Source of the DNA: Lachnospiraceae bacterium 10-1
GTDB lineage: Bacteria; Bacillota; Clostridia; Lachnospirales; Lachnospiraceae
NCBI GenBank assembly: GCA_000403495.2
Contig: KE159822.1
Location: 62,001-126,000 of the forward strand
Length of the DNA: 64,000 bases
Direction: 5' to 3'
Part shown: positions 18,360-26,593 of the stretch, piece after piece
How the letters are laid out: every line of letters begins with the position of its first letter
Numbering within the stretch: position 1 is the first letter of the stretch
Translations under genes and position numbers: made by a program
Notes under the pieces: generated by a model
Database searches by the model: none
Told to the model about the DNA's origin: nothing
Seen by the model: only the letters and a program-made list of their open reading frames with translations

Positions 18360-18488
18360 ATGATTAAAATACTATTCGTCTGCCACGGCAGCACGTCGGA
18401 TAGCAGGGAATTGACGGCACTTGTGGGGCAAAACGTGGCAAATCACGGCAGTTGGGAAAGTGGGTTACTACGGTTTTACTACGAGTGA
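18360..18488 (+). pseudogene. phosphatase 5' remnant at att site 2
   Basis: ATG then MIKILFVCHG as in the phosphatase at 60066, reading through the core (18375-18387) into element B for a total of 42 residues, ending LLRFYYE. The end of this chimera matches that at 43684, since both left ends come from related elements. The stretch includes TACTACGGTTTTACTACG (18467-18484), a probable arm site for integrase. This copy is both the right att site of A and the left one of B. Confidence 0.8.
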
Positions 18489-18547
18489 GGGAACGAAAAA
18501 AGAGCCTGCATTTTCAAGCCCTTTTTCCATAATTTGCGACTTAGGTT

Positions 18548-18856
18548 TTACTTTTCTTGGGATAGTTCTTTTGCTTCTGTCGGCAGGCATTTCCCAAAAA
18601 ACATGGCCTTGCAGTCGGAAAACCCAAGCAGGTAGGCGAGCATCCCAAACCGGGAGCCCAGCGCGTTCTGCTCACTGACGTAGCGGTCGATCAGCAGCCG
18701 GATTTCTTTTGATAAATCCATCCTGTCCAGTTCGCCGGAGTATATGTCCGACTTCCGGAGAATCGCCTGGTATTCCCCGTCACCGCTTACAATTCCATTC
18801 ATGATGCCGTTCATGCGGGTGTCCATGAGCTGGTACAATGCAGAATCTTTTTCCAA
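18548..18856 (-). CDS. hypothetical helical protein
   Basis: About 102 residues if started at the TTG that follows GGAGGG by 6 nt; the frame stays open upstream to 18991 but without a better start. It is mostly helical (YQLMDTRMNGIMNGIVSGDGEYQAIL, MDLSKEIRLLIDRYVSEQNALGSRFGMLAYLLGF). The layout resembles small Lachnospiraceae proteins of the DUF6809 type, which I state as a guess. It is on the opposite strand to most of element B. Confidence 0.45.
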   Translation of the reverse strand: MEKDSALYQLMDTRMNGIMNGIVSGDGEYQAILRKSDIYSGELDRMDLSKEIRLLIDRYVSEQNALGSRFGMLAYLLGFSDCKAMFFGKCLPTEAKELSQEK

Positions 18857-19079
18857 TTCAATCCCTCCTTCCGTGGTGTCGTAGCTTACCTCTGTTTTGG
18901 CGGGATAGCAAGAGGAAAAATAAAAAAGCCGGAAAACCATCTTGTAGCGTCCGACATTTTCTGATAACATATTCGCATGGGGTACTGCCATAACGGGATA
19001 GGCGGTCAGTTTTCCGATGCAAACGCAGAGGGGACTGCCCCTCTGACTACGGGTAAAACCGGGAAAGGGGGGATGCTTG

Positions 19080-19169
19080 ATGAGTGACTATGAACTGCTG
19101 ACAATTGTTCTGATGATTCTTGGGATCATCGTTTCTATCTTGATAGCGTACATAAACACAAAAAAGTAA
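19080..19169 (+). CDS. putative holin-like type I toxin
   Basis: 29 residues: MSDYELLTIVLMILGIIVSI, a single membrane span, then LIAYINTKK. A run of G (GGGGGG) provides the ribosome binding site. Length, span and the Lys-rich end match the small hydrophobic 'holin-like' toxins of Firmicutes type I systems (TxpA/BsrG-like). An antisense RNA would be expected on the minus strand; a GC-rich hairpin (CAGAGGGG...CCCCTCTG, about 19023-19043) lies just upstream but no antitoxin was identified. Confidence 0.55.
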   Translation: MSDYELLTIVLMILGIIVSILIAYINTKK

Positions 19170-19716
19170 CCGCCCTTTGGTCAAACCGAAGACCTATGAG
19201 AAATGGAAAAAGCGCAGCTTTAAAAAAGATATCAGCAAACGTGAAAACATGGGATATGATGAAAAAGCTGACACATACACCTGTCATGCCGGGAAATCAT
19301 TGTTTCCTCTTTTTATTAAAAAGCAGAAAAGTAAAAGCGGCTACGAATCGGAAGTAACTGTTTACGAATGTGAAGACTGCGGGAGATGTCCTTATAAAGA
19401 AAAATGTACCAAAGCAAAAGGCAATAAGCGGTTATATATTTCCAAAAGTTTTCTGGAGAAGCGGCAGGAATCTTACGAAAACATCCTGAGTGAAACAGGA
19501 ATCAAATATCGGATGAACCGTTCCATTCAGGCAGAAGGTGCATTTGGTGTTCTGAAAAATGACTATGGATTCCAAAGATTTCTGCTTCGTGGGAAAACAA
19601 AGGTAAAACTGGAAATTCTTTTGCTCTGCTTAGGATATAACATAAATAAGCTGCATGAAAAAATACAAAAAGAACGGACAGGAAGTCACCTGTTTGCAGT
19701 AAAAGGAACAGCTTAA
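19170..19716 (+). pseudogene. IS1182-type transposase, C-terminal remnant
   Basis: About 180 residues with a zinc-like cluster ECEDCGRCPYKEKCTK and the terminal region MNRSIQAEGAFGVLKNDYGFQRFLLRG, which carries the conserved Glu of IS1182/IS5-like DDE transposases. The N-terminal two thirds are missing; the fragment begins right after the small toxin gene. Hairpins downstream (19753-19797 and around 19816-19860) probably belong to the right end of this lost insertion sequence. Confidence 0.75.
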
Positions 19717-19752
19717 ATTCATGAAAACAGGAACCGTTATTAAAGTACGCCA

Positions 19753-19797
19753 AAATCCAGCAGATTTTCTTGGAACAGGAAAACGCTGGATTTTTTG
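19753..19797 (+). terminator. terminator after transposase remnant
   Basis: Stem AAATCCAGC/GCTGGATTT with a 23-nt loop and a T-run. A second inverted repeat (GGGGTATCGC...GCGACACCCC, about 19816-19858) follows and may be the insertion-sequence end. Confidence 0.65.
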
Positions 19798-19876
19798 TTA
19801 GTAGAACTAGAGCAGGGGTATCGCTCAATCATCTGATTTGATGATTTTGCGACACCCCCCTTTGTATATGAGTTCC

Positions 19877-20030
19877 CGTGATAGTATAGAGTTTTGCGTG
19901 ATAGTATACAGAAAAATTGAAAATGATAACCGGAGAAAAGGGCTGTGCAATGGCTCTTTTTTGCTTTCCATTCCCGAAAAATAGTCGTTTCGTGCCATCG
20001 GGTGAAAACAGAAAATTTTTATGGTATAAT
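19877..20030 (+). promoter_or_regulatory. probable promoter of the FAD oxidoreductase
   Basis: Two copies of CGTGATAGTATA start at 19877 and 19897, 20 bp apart. A single copy of GTTTCGTGCCAT at 19987 resembles the LytTR sites at 25814 and 50744. A -10 TATAAT lies at 20025. The gene starts at 20107. Two different regulators may act here; this is inferred from repetition. Confidence 0.5.
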
Positions 20031-20106
20031 TCAGTGGATGCTTTTGCCTTAGCGGGAACGGTATCCTGCCGAAGTAATAGGAAACAGTGGAAAGGGTGAT
20101 ATACGG

Positions 20107-21132
20107 ATGTATGATGTGATAGTGGTCGGGGCGGGGCCTGCGGGATGCACGGCTGCCAAGGCTTTAGCGGAAAAAGGCTATAAGGTTCTCCTGGTGGAAA
20201 AATTCAAAATGCCAAGGTACAAGTCCTGTTCGGGCGTGCTGATAAAGAAATCAATGGAGCTTGTAAAGAAGTATTTCGGGGAGGCCGTGCCGGAGTCCGC
20301 CATGTGTACCCCGACAGAGAACAGGGGCATGATTTTCACAAATGATGCGGGGAAGGAATACCGCTTCGAGCAGGAGGGGCTTAATGTATGGCGCAGCCAT
20401 TTTGACGGGTGGCTTGCGGGGAAAGCAAAGGAGAGCGGTGCAGAGGTCAGGGATGGCGTGGCGGCTCTTTCCTGTACGGAAAAGGACGGGCTTGTGGAAG
20501 TCAGTCTGCACGGGCAGAAGAATTTTACAGAGGGTGCAAGGTATGTCATTGACTGCGAGGGCATTGTCGGGGCGTTAAAACGGAAAATCACAGGGGAAGT
20601 TCCCAGATACATAACCACATACCAGACCTTTAACGAGGGCAGCATAGATTTAGACCCGCATTACTTCTATGCGTACCTGCAACCGGAACTTTCGGAATAT
20701 GATGCATGGTTCAACGTGAAGGATGACCTGCTGGTGCTTGGGGTGTCCGTAAAGGATATGGATAAAATCGGTCATTATAATGGGTGCTTTATTGCCTATA
20801 TGGAGGAAAGGCACCATCTGTGTATTGACAGGCAGACGAAAGAAGAAAAGTGGCTGATGCCGTATATCCGTCCGGGATGCCGTGTGGACTACGGCGTGGG
20901 GCGAATCCTTTTTGCGGGGGAAGTCGCCGGGTTCTTAAACCCGATGGGCGAGGGCATATCTGCCGGGATGGAGAGCGGGTACTGTGCCGCCAATGCAGTC
21001 ATGGAACATTTCGACAACCCGGAAACAGTCCGGGAGGCATACAGGCAAGGCACGGAAAATCTGAAATCCTATATGCAGCGCCAGTGGAGCTTTGTCGGGG
21101 GAATGGCCGGCACGTTCAGGGAGATGGGGTAA
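20107..21132 (+). CDS. FAD-dependent oxidoreductase (geranylgeranyl-reductase-like)
   Basis: 341 residues. The N-terminal dinucleotide fold is VIVVGAGPAGCTAAKALAEKG followed by VLLVEK; a second FAD motif GRILFAGEVAGFLNPMGEGI lies near residue 275. This is the pattern of the p-hydroxybenzoate hydroxylase/geranylgeranyl reductase superfamily. Cysteine pairs near the N-terminus (RYKSCSGVL) are typical of the reductase branch. The substrate is unknown. It stands alone, 60-120 bp ahead of the LanFEG genes, and has its own promoter region. Confidence 0.75.
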   Translation: MYDVIVVGAGPAGCTAAKALAEKGYKVLLVEKFKMPRYKSCSGVLIKKSMELVKKYFGEAVPESAMCTPTENRGMIFTNDAGKEYRFEQEGLNVWRSHFDGWLAGKAKESGAEVRDGVAALSCTEKDGLVEVSLHGQKNFTEGARYVIDCEGIVGALKRKITGEVPRYITTYQTFNEGSIDLDPHYFYAYLQPELSEYDAWFNVKDDLLVLGVSVKDMDKIGHYNGCFIAYMEERHHLCIDRQTKEEKWLMPYIRPGCRVDYGVGRILFAGEVAGFLNPMGEGISAGMESGYCAANAVMEHFDNPETVREAYRQGTENLKSYMQRQWSFVGGMAGTFREMG

Positions 21133-21189
21133 TGGGCAATAGATAATATAATTGGAAAAGGGCGATAGGGGAAAAATAAGTTTATCCGT

Positions 21190-21205
21190 ATCTTTATGAA
21201 ATCTT
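21190..21205 (+). promoter_or_regulatory. response-regulator box ahead of LanFEG
   Basis: ATCTT-N6-ATCTT, a direct repeat with 11-bp phase, 50 bp upstream of the lanF start. The same 21-bp neighbourhood recurs at 25517. This phase is typical of OmpR/LanR-type regulators, so it is the probable site for the regulator at 23468. Confidence 0.55.
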
Positions 21206-21255
21206 CAAAATTATCTGTTATTCTTTCTGCAACAAACAGAAAGGATATGCAGAGT

Positions 21256-21957
21256 ATGGACATCATTTTGAAAACAACAGAACTAAGTAAAAGTTTTAAA
21301 GGGCAGATTGCGGTAAACCGTATATCTTTAAGTGTACAAAAGAATTCGGTTTATGGCCTGTTAGGGCCAAACGGAGCTGGAAAATCAACGATTTTAAAAA
21401 TGATTGCAGGAATCTTTAAGCCGACTTCCGGCAGGATAGAGGTTGACGACCATGATTGGAGCCGCAATGATTTGAAGGAAATTGGTGCTTTGATTGAAAA
21501 TCCGCCGCTGTATGATAATCTGACAGCATATGAAAATCTGAAAGTACGCGCCCTGGCGCTGGGTTTATCAGATGAGCGGATTTCAGAAGTCCTTACCACG
21601 GTACAATTAACCAACACAGGAAAAAAGAAAACAGGGCGGTTTTCTTTAGGCATGAAACAAAGGCTTGGAATAGCACTTGCACTATTGGCCCAGCCTAAAC
21701 TCTTAATTTTGGATGAGCCGACAAACGGGTTAGACCCTATCGGTATTCAGGATCTGCGTAAGTTGATCCGCTCTTTCTCAGCGAAAGGGATTACTGTTAT
21801 TTTATCCAGCCATATTTTATCTGAGGTTGAGCTGATTGCAGACCATATCGGTATTATCTCAAATGGAAAGCTGGGTTATGAAGGTGAAGTCCATAAAGAT
21901 GTGGATTTGGAACACATTTTTATGGAAGTTGTTGGCAACACCAGGGGGGAGGGCTGA
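21256..21957 (+). CDS. lantibiotic-immunity ABC ATPase (LanF type)
   Basis: 233 residues from the start at 21256 (MDIILKTTELSKSFKG); an in-frame ATG at 21196 falls next to the regulatory box and is less likely. Walker A GPNGAGKST, signature FSLGMKQRLG, Walker B LLILDEPTNGLDP, H-loop SSHILSE with the Q-loop glutamate variant ALIENPPLY typical of LanF/BcrA proteins. With the two permeases it removes lantibiotics or bacitracin-like peptides from the membrane. The gene order ATPase, E, G, regulator, kinase is that of CprABC-type peptide resistance. Confidence 0.88.
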   Translation: MDIILKTTELSKSFKGQIAVNRISLSVQKNSVYGLLGPNGAGKSTILKMIAGIFKPTSGRIEVDDHDWSRNDLKEIGALIENPPLYDNLTAYENLKVRALALGLSDERISEVLTTVQLTNTGKKKTGRFSLGMKQRLGIALALLAQPKLLILDEPTNGLDPIGIQDLRKLIRSFSAKGITVILSSHILSEVELIADHIGIISNGKLGYEGEVHKDVDLEHIFMEVVGNTRGEG

Positions 21958-21960
21958 TTT

Positions 21961-22692
21961 ATGCTTGGTATCATTCAATCCGAATTGCTGAAAATGCGCC
22001 ATACTTTTTCGATGAAGCTGATAATTTTGGCTCCGTTAGTTACATTGTTGCTGGGGTATCTGTTAAGCGGCAGACATGTCCAGCTTTCAACATATAACTG
22101 GTGGTATGTCATGGTTCTGCCACTTGTAGTTTCGCTATGTTCTGCGAGCATGATTGCCGGGGAGAAAAAAAGCGGGATGCAGAACATAGTTTTCCTGCCC
22201 ATACGACTTGATAAAATCTGGTTTGGAAAAACGGCAGCATTGGCTATTCTACTCTTTGTGACAAACCTTTTCCTGTGGATTGCAACGACTGTTGCCGGCA
22301 TGGCGGCAAGTGTTACGGTTTCTCCTTTGGATGGGCTGATTGGCTGTATGCTCCTTTTCCTGACTTATTTGTGGCAGATTCCCGTTATTATGCAGTTAAC
22401 ATGTTTCATGGGGCATATGAAAGTTGTTTTTGTATCTTTAGCTGCGAACGTGATTTTATCTGCTGTCTGTGCTGAGAAGGAATGGTTCTTATTTGTCCCT
22501 TATGCGATCCCTGCCCGTGTTGTATGCCCATTCTTCAAAATGCACGTTAATGGGATTCCCCTTGAAGATGAATCTTCTCTTTTATCAGCCGGGTATGTTT
22601 TTCCGGCAGTGATTGTCAGTCTGGTGTTTGCATTAGCTGTTTTTTGGGGTGGTTCAAAATTGTTTTCGCGAGGAGGCTGGGTACATGAGTGA
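21961..22692 (+). CDS. lantibiotic-immunity ABC permease (LanE/MutE type)
   Basis: 243 residues with six predicted membrane spans. The N-terminus MLGIIQSELLKMRHTFSMKLIILAP and the Trp-rich NWWYVMVLP loop are characteristic of MutE/EpiE immunity permeases. A motif AGEKKSGMQNIVFLPI follows span 3. It starts 4 nt after the ATPase stop and overlaps the next permease by 8 nt. Confidence 0.87.
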   Translation: MLGIIQSELLKMRHTFSMKLIILAPLVTLLLGYLLSGRHVQLSTYNWWYVMVLPLVVSLCSASMIAGEKKSGMQNIVFLPIRLDKIWFGKTAALAILLFVTNLFLWIATTVAGMAASVTVSPLDGLIGCMLLFLTYLWQIPVIMQLTCFMGHMKVVFVSLAANVILSAVCAEKEWFLFVPYAIPARVVCPFFKMHVNGIPLEDESSLLSAGYVFPAVIVSLVFALAVFWGGSKLFSRGGWVHE

Positions 22693-23431
22693 ATATTACC
22701 AATATCTGAAAAGTGACATTTATAAGCTGAGGCACTCATGGTTTTTGGGGGTTCATCTGCTCTTTCCGGTTTTTGGGGCAGTTCTAATGCTGTTTTATTC
22801 CCGTTTATCGTCCGGCAGCGAACTGAATAAGCTGGCCGCCTTTGCACAGATTATCGCAATTGCATATCCGTTTGTAATCTCGGTTGTCTGCCAGATTATT
22901 GCAGAGCAGGAATTACAGGCAGGGCATTCCCAAAATATACTCACACTCCCCAGCCGCAATAAAGCTATCTTTTCAAAACTCACCATCCTGCTTTTGGCGG
23001 GACTGTTTTCCACTGCGCTCAGTGCTGTGCTATTTGGGATTCCGTTTTCCTATATGACAGGAATCAAACTTCCGGTAAGGTTTTTTGCCGCAATTTCGAT
23101 TGTACTTTGGGGAAGCAATGTTATGCTGTACGGACTGCACCTGATTTTAGCGTTCCGTTTTGGGAGAAACTTATGTTTAAGCATCGGTGTGATGGGAAGT
23201 TTGCTGTCAGCGCTCCTGCAGACAGATCTTGGTACGGGATTGTGGTATATTATCCCGTATGGTTTGGGAGTGCGGTTTGCAGAAAGTGCTTTGGCATACC
23301 TGTTCCATCTGCAGCCTGTGGGGACATTCGAAAACCAGATAGGGATTCTTTTCTGTACCATTGTCACTTTTGGTACAATAGTCCTGACAGCATTTTGGTT
23401 TTCACGATATAGCGGAACATCTTCTGATTGA
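22685..23431 (+). CDS. lantibiotic-immunity ABC permease (LanG/MutG type)
   Basis: 248 residues, six spans; start MSEYYQYLKSDIYKLRHSW at 22685 overlaps the LanE stop. The motif AEQELQAGHSQNILTLPSR is the LanG counterpart of the loop in LanE. Forms the transport channel with LanE. The operon continues into the regulator gene after 36 bp. Confidence 0.87.
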   Translation: MSEYYQYLKSDIYKLRHSWFLGVHLLFPVFGAVLMLFYSRLSSGSELNKLAAFAQIIAIAYPFVISVVCQIIAEQELQAGHSQNILTLPSRNKAIFSKLTILLLAGLFSTALSAVLFGIPFSYMTGIKLPVRFFAAISIVLWGSNVMLYGLHLILAFRFGRNLCLSIGVMGSLLSALLQTDLGTGLWYIIPYGLGVRFAESALAYLFHLQPVGTFENQIGILFCTIVTFGTIVLTAFWFSRYSGTSSD

Positions 23432-23467
23432 AATGAGGATTTTGTATATTCTTAAAGGAGCGGAACG

Positions 23468-24127
23468 ATGGGACATATTTTAGTAGTAGACGATGAGCCT
23501 GCAATGCTTCAGCTTATCCGGCGTGTGCTGGAAAAAGACCGGCATCTGGTCAGCCTGATATCGGATGCACAAACAGCCCTTAATATGAACTTTTCTAAAT
23601 ATGATCTGATTTTGCTGGACATTATGATGCCAGGACTGGATGGATTTGAATTTTGCAGTCAGATACGTTCCTATGTAGACTGCCCCATTATATTTCTGAC
23701 GGCCAAAATACAAGAGGCTGATATTGTGCGCGGATTAGGGCTTGGCGCTGATGATTACATTACAAAGCCATTTGGAACGGATGAACTTCGGGCGAGGGTA
23801 AATGCCCACTTACGGCGCGACAGCAGGGAAAAGAAAAACGCCTTTTCCGTTTCAGGCATCGTGTTTCAGATCAGCGCAAAAGAAGCGGAATTTCAGGGGG
23901 AAAAACTTCCGCTGACCAAAAGTGAATATGAAATCTGCGAATATCTGGCGCTTCATCACGGGCAAACATTTACGAGGGAACAAATCTATGAAGCTGTTTT
24001 TGGCTTTGATGGGGAAAGTGACAGTTCTGTTATTTCCACCCACGTCAAAAATATCCGCAGCAAACTGACAGCTTTCCAATTAGCGCCGATAGAGACCGTA
24101 TGGGGGGTGGGCTATAAATGGGTGTAA
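23468..24127 (+). CDS. OmpR-family response regulator (LanR type)
   Basis: 219 residues. Receiver: DDEP acidic pair, phospho-acceptor in LILLDIMMPGLDG, Lys in ITKPFG. The winged helix ends SSVISTHVKNIRSKL and ETVWGVGYKWV. AAAGGAG precedes the ATG. It overlaps the kinase gene by 10 nt. Expected to activate the LanFEG operon through the ATCTT repeats at 21190 and possibly a second promoter at 25517. Confidence 0.9.
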   Translation: MGHILVVDDEPAMLQLIRRVLEKDRHLVSLISDAQTALNMNFSKYDLILLDIMMPGLDGFEFCSQIRSYVDCPIIFLTAKIQEADIVRGLGLGADDYITKPFGTDELRARVNAHLRRDSREKKNAFSVSGIVFQISAKEAEFQGEKLPLTKSEYEICEYLALHHGQTFTREQIYEAVFGFDGESDSSVISTHVKNIRSKLTAFQLAPIETVWGVGYKWV

Positions 24128-25473
24128 AAAAACTGCGTTCCATATTCATGCGGTATGCACTGTGCCTTGCGCTTGCGGTTTTTATGGTGATTGCGGTTAA
24201 TGTGGGGGCTTACCTTTTTTGCGTGAGCATAGGGGCCATATATCCGCTGACCAGCATAAGTACCGCAATAGAAATGGAAAAAGATAATCTGCGGTCTGTC
24301 CGGCAGGTTGAAGAATCTGAGATACCGTATCCATGCGAATATGTCATATTCACAAAAGACGGGCAGTACGCAGGCGGCTCCATTGGTTGGGAGTATAGCA
24401 CCGCCATATGGAATACCTGCATGGAAGGGGGCAGAACCAGAGACGGTTCGTATCTTTATTCTGTCATTGAGAGAGAAGATGAAATCCTGATTTTGAGATA
24501 CCGCATGACGGCCCAATTTGGAAATGCGGCATTAAGAAGTATATTTCCGTCTGCCGACTGGCTTTTGATCGTCACTATCCTGTTGGAAATTCTGCTCTCT
24601 CTGATTGTAATATCTTTTATATTTGGGAAATATCTTGGGAAAAAGATTGACAAACTGCTGGCTGTCGTCCACAAAATAGAGGATCAGGATTTGGAATTTG
24701 AAATACAAAAAAGCAGACTTTTTGAGGTGGATCAGGCATTGGATGCGCTTGACCATATGAGGCTTGCGCTGCGGCAGTCCCTTGAGAGGCAGTGGTATGA
24801 CGATAAAATGAGACAGGAGCAGCTTTCTGCTTTGGCACACGATCTGAAAACACCGCTTACCATTATCAGGGGAAATGCAGAGCTGCTTTTTGACACTTCC
24901 CTTTCAGCAGAACAGAGGGAGTGTGCGGAATACATTGAGAACAGTTCCTTACAGATGCAGGACTATGTGCAGACCTTGATTGAGGCAGCAAAATCATGGG
25001 ACAGCTATAAACCTTGTATGAAAAAGGTCAATATGGATTCTTTACTGCAGGAGCTTAAGAAGCGAATTGATGGTTTATGTGCTGTGAAAAATATTCTACT
25101 GCATTGGGATTGTGGACATCATCCTTCTTATATTACTGCAGATCACAATTTGCTTATAAGGATGTTCACCAACGTGCTTTCCAATGCAGTAGAACACACT
25201 CCGCAGGGTGGAGAGATTACCTTTGAAGTAGAGGAACATGGCAACGAGCTTTCTTTTCTAATTACAGATACCGGAAAAGGATTTTCTGACGAATCTTTAA
25301 AACATGCAACAGAAGAATTCTATATGGGGGATGACAGCCGGAATTCAAAATCCCATTATGGTATTGGTCTGTATGTGGCTGCTTCCATAGCCAAAAAGTA
25401 CAATGGGAAAATCATTTTAGAAAATTCTGCTGTTGTAGGCGGTGCAAAAGTTACAATACAAATCCCGTACTGA
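24118..25473 (+). CDS. sensor histidine kinase (LanK type)
   Basis: 451 residues. Membrane spans at about residues 11-37 and 141-165 enclose a ~100-residue extracellular domain, unlike the loopless kinase in element A. HAMP, then the H-box ALAHDLKTPLTI, N-box NVLSNAVEHT, G1 DTGKGF and G2 HYGIGLYVA follow. The extracellular domain fits direct sensing of a peptide, as in NisK/CprK kinases. Regulator and kinase are co-translated. Confidence 0.9.
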   Translation: MGVKKLRSIFMRYALCLALAVFMVIAVNVGAYLFCVSIGAIYPLTSISTAIEMEKDNLRSVRQVEESEIPYPCEYVIFTKDGQYAGGSIGWEYSTAIWNTCMEGGRTRDGSYLYSVIEREDEILILRYRMTAQFGNAALRSIFPSADWLLIVTILLEILLSLIVISFIFGKYLGKKIDKLLAVVHKIEDQDLEFEIQKSRLFEVDQALDALDHMRLALRQSLERQWYDDKMRQEQLSALAHDLKTPLTIIRGNAELLFDTSLSAEQRECAEYIENSSLQMQDYVQTLIEAAKSWDSYKPCMKKVNMDSLLQELKKRIDGLCAVKNILLHWDCGHHPSYITADHNLLIRMFTNVLSNAVEHTPQGGEITFEVEEHGNELSFLITDTGKGFSDESLKHATEEFYMGDDSRNSKSHYGIGLYVAASIAKKYNGKIILENSAVVGGAKVTIQIPY

Positions 25474-25482
25474 CGGGCAGTT

Positions 25483-25512
25483 AAAAAAGGTGGCCTTGTG
25501 CCGCCTTTTTTT
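25483..25512 (+). terminator. terminator of the LanFEG-RK operon
   Basis: Stem AAAAAAGGTGGC/GCCGCCTTTTTT right after the kinase stop, T-rich on the 3' side. Confidence 0.8.
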
Positions 25513-25516
25513 CTAA

Positions 25517-25640
25517 ATCTTTATGGAATCTTCAAAAAAACCGGTTAGCATATAGACAGAGGAAATATACTATCCCGTCACACAGTTGTTCAATAACCGT
25601 CCGGAGATTGTTTTGGTGGAACTGAATGCCAAATAATACA
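25517..25640 (+). promoter_or_regulatory. orphan LanR-type promoter and gene-tail scrap
   Basis: ATCTT-N6-ATCTT at 25517 repeats the box found ahead of LanFEG, inside a nearly identical 21-bp context. No intact gene follows. Downstream, about 25570-25637, a short frame (YYPVTQLFNNRPEIVLVELN, then AK and a stop) looks like the tail of a lost gene. The promoter has probably lost its target. Confidence 0.5.
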
Positions 25641-25663
25641 AAAGCTAACCGCCGCTATGGCAG

Positions 25664-25690
25664 ACCGCCATATGCGGCGGTCTGCCTGTT
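25664..25690. repeat. GC-rich palindrome at the edge of the first LytTR block
   Basis: GCAGACCGCC...GGCGGTCTGC, 10-bp arms, no T-run. A longer version lies at 50537-50581 in the second block. It marks the left edge of the duplicated segment. Confidence 0.6.
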
Positions 25691-25813
25691 GGAAAGCGGG
25701 GGAATCAGAGGTAATATGCTTACACGGCGGTTTGCGTTTGTGCCGCCCTTATATCGGACGAATGGCGAAAAACTTTAGCCATTCCTGTGATATTCTGAGA
25801 TTGATTTATAGTC

Positions 25814-25880
25814 GTTTCGTGCAATTTATGGAAGTTTTGTGCAATGGCGTTTGATAGGATGCCCCATGATCCGATATAAT
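25814..25880 (+). promoter_or_regulatory. LytTR-type promoter, first block
   Basis: Paired direct repeats GTTTCGTGCAAT (25814) and GTTTTGTGCAAT (25834) start 20 bp apart, followed 29 bp later by TATAAT (25875). LytTR regulators of the AgrA/ComE type bind paired direct repeats about two helical turns apart ahead of the -35 region. The regulator gene starts at 25908, so this is probably autoregulation. Confidence 0.7.
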
Positions 25881-25907
25881 TTATGACGGAAAGTGAGGAA
25901 AATATGG

Positions 25908-26591
25908 ATGAAGATAGCGGTCTGCGATGACAGCAGGGAGGACAGGGGCGCGCTGCGGGCGCTGCTGGAAGCCTACGGGCATGATTTTGAGATAAGGGAA
26001 TACGGCTCCGGAACGGAGCTTTATGCGGATATGGGGTATGTGCGGGAATGCGGCATCGTGTTCCTGGACATCAACATGGAGGGCATGGACGGGCTGGAGG
26101 CGGCGGGGAAGATCAAGGCGGAATGCCCGAAGGTACATATCGTGCTGGTGACGGCCTATGTGAACTATGCGCTGGACGGGTACAAGGTAAAAGCCAGCCG
26201 TTTCCTCTTAAAGGACGATTTGGAACAGACGCTGCCGGAGTGCGTGGAAGATATCCTGTGGGAGGAGCGGGCGGTGGAGTTCGGCTTCGTGGAGGGCAAC
26301 GTGCGCCTGCGGGTGGACGACATCATCTATATCGAGACAAGTAAGCACAAGAACGTGTTCTACACGGTGGGGGAGGCGTACAGCATCTATAAGAAGATGG
26401 ATGAGCTGGAGGCGGAGCTGGCGGGGATGGGCTTCGTGCGGATACACCAGAGTTTCCTTATCAACATGAGATACATCGGGAAACTCAGCAGCTATGTCAT
26501 GGTATTGACCACGGGGAAGGAAATATCCGTCCCGAAGTCCAGGTACCCGGAAGTGAAGAGGCAGTACACATTGTTTAAGGGGGCGGAGTGA
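25908..26591 (+). CDS. LytTR (AgrA-type) response regulator, copy 1
   Basis: 227 residues. The receiver has CDDSRED and the phospho-acceptor Asp in IVFLDINMEGMDG; the C-terminal LytTR DNA-binding domain starts near residue 130 (RLRVDDIIYIETSKHKNVFY) and ends RYIGKLSSYVMVLTTGKEISVPKSRYPEVKRQY. The start at 25908 was chosen for spacing to GTGAGGA. About 95% identical to copy 2 at 50838. The block is much richer in G+C than its neighbours, a sign of separate origin. It overlaps the kinase region by the stop codon. Confidence 0.9.
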   Translation: MKIAVCDDSREDRGALRALLEAYGHDFEIREYGSGTELYADMGYVRECGIVFLDINMEGMDGLEAAGKIKAECPKVHIVLVTAYVNYALDGYKVKASRFLLKDDLEQTLPECVEDILWEERAVEFGFVEGNVRLRVDDIIYIETSKHKNVFYTVGEAYSIYKKMDELEAELAGMGFVRIHQSFLINMRYIGKLSSYVMVLTTGKEISVPKSRYPEVKRQYTLFKGAE

Positions 26592-26593
26592 TC

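Larger units (their letters stand above)
7641..18387 (+). mobile_element. integrative element A
   Basis: Bounded by the 13-bp core TTCGTCTGCCACG at 7641 and 18375, inside repeated 5' ends of the phosphatase gene. It carries its own Tn916-type xis and int at the right end, pointing toward the right att site. Cargo: Phd/RelE module, a response regulator and kinase, an ISL3 insertion, a small membrane protein with an ABC exporter, and an HTH regulator. No relaxase or conjugation genes are present. Int and xis look intact, so excision seems possible. Confidence 0.8.
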
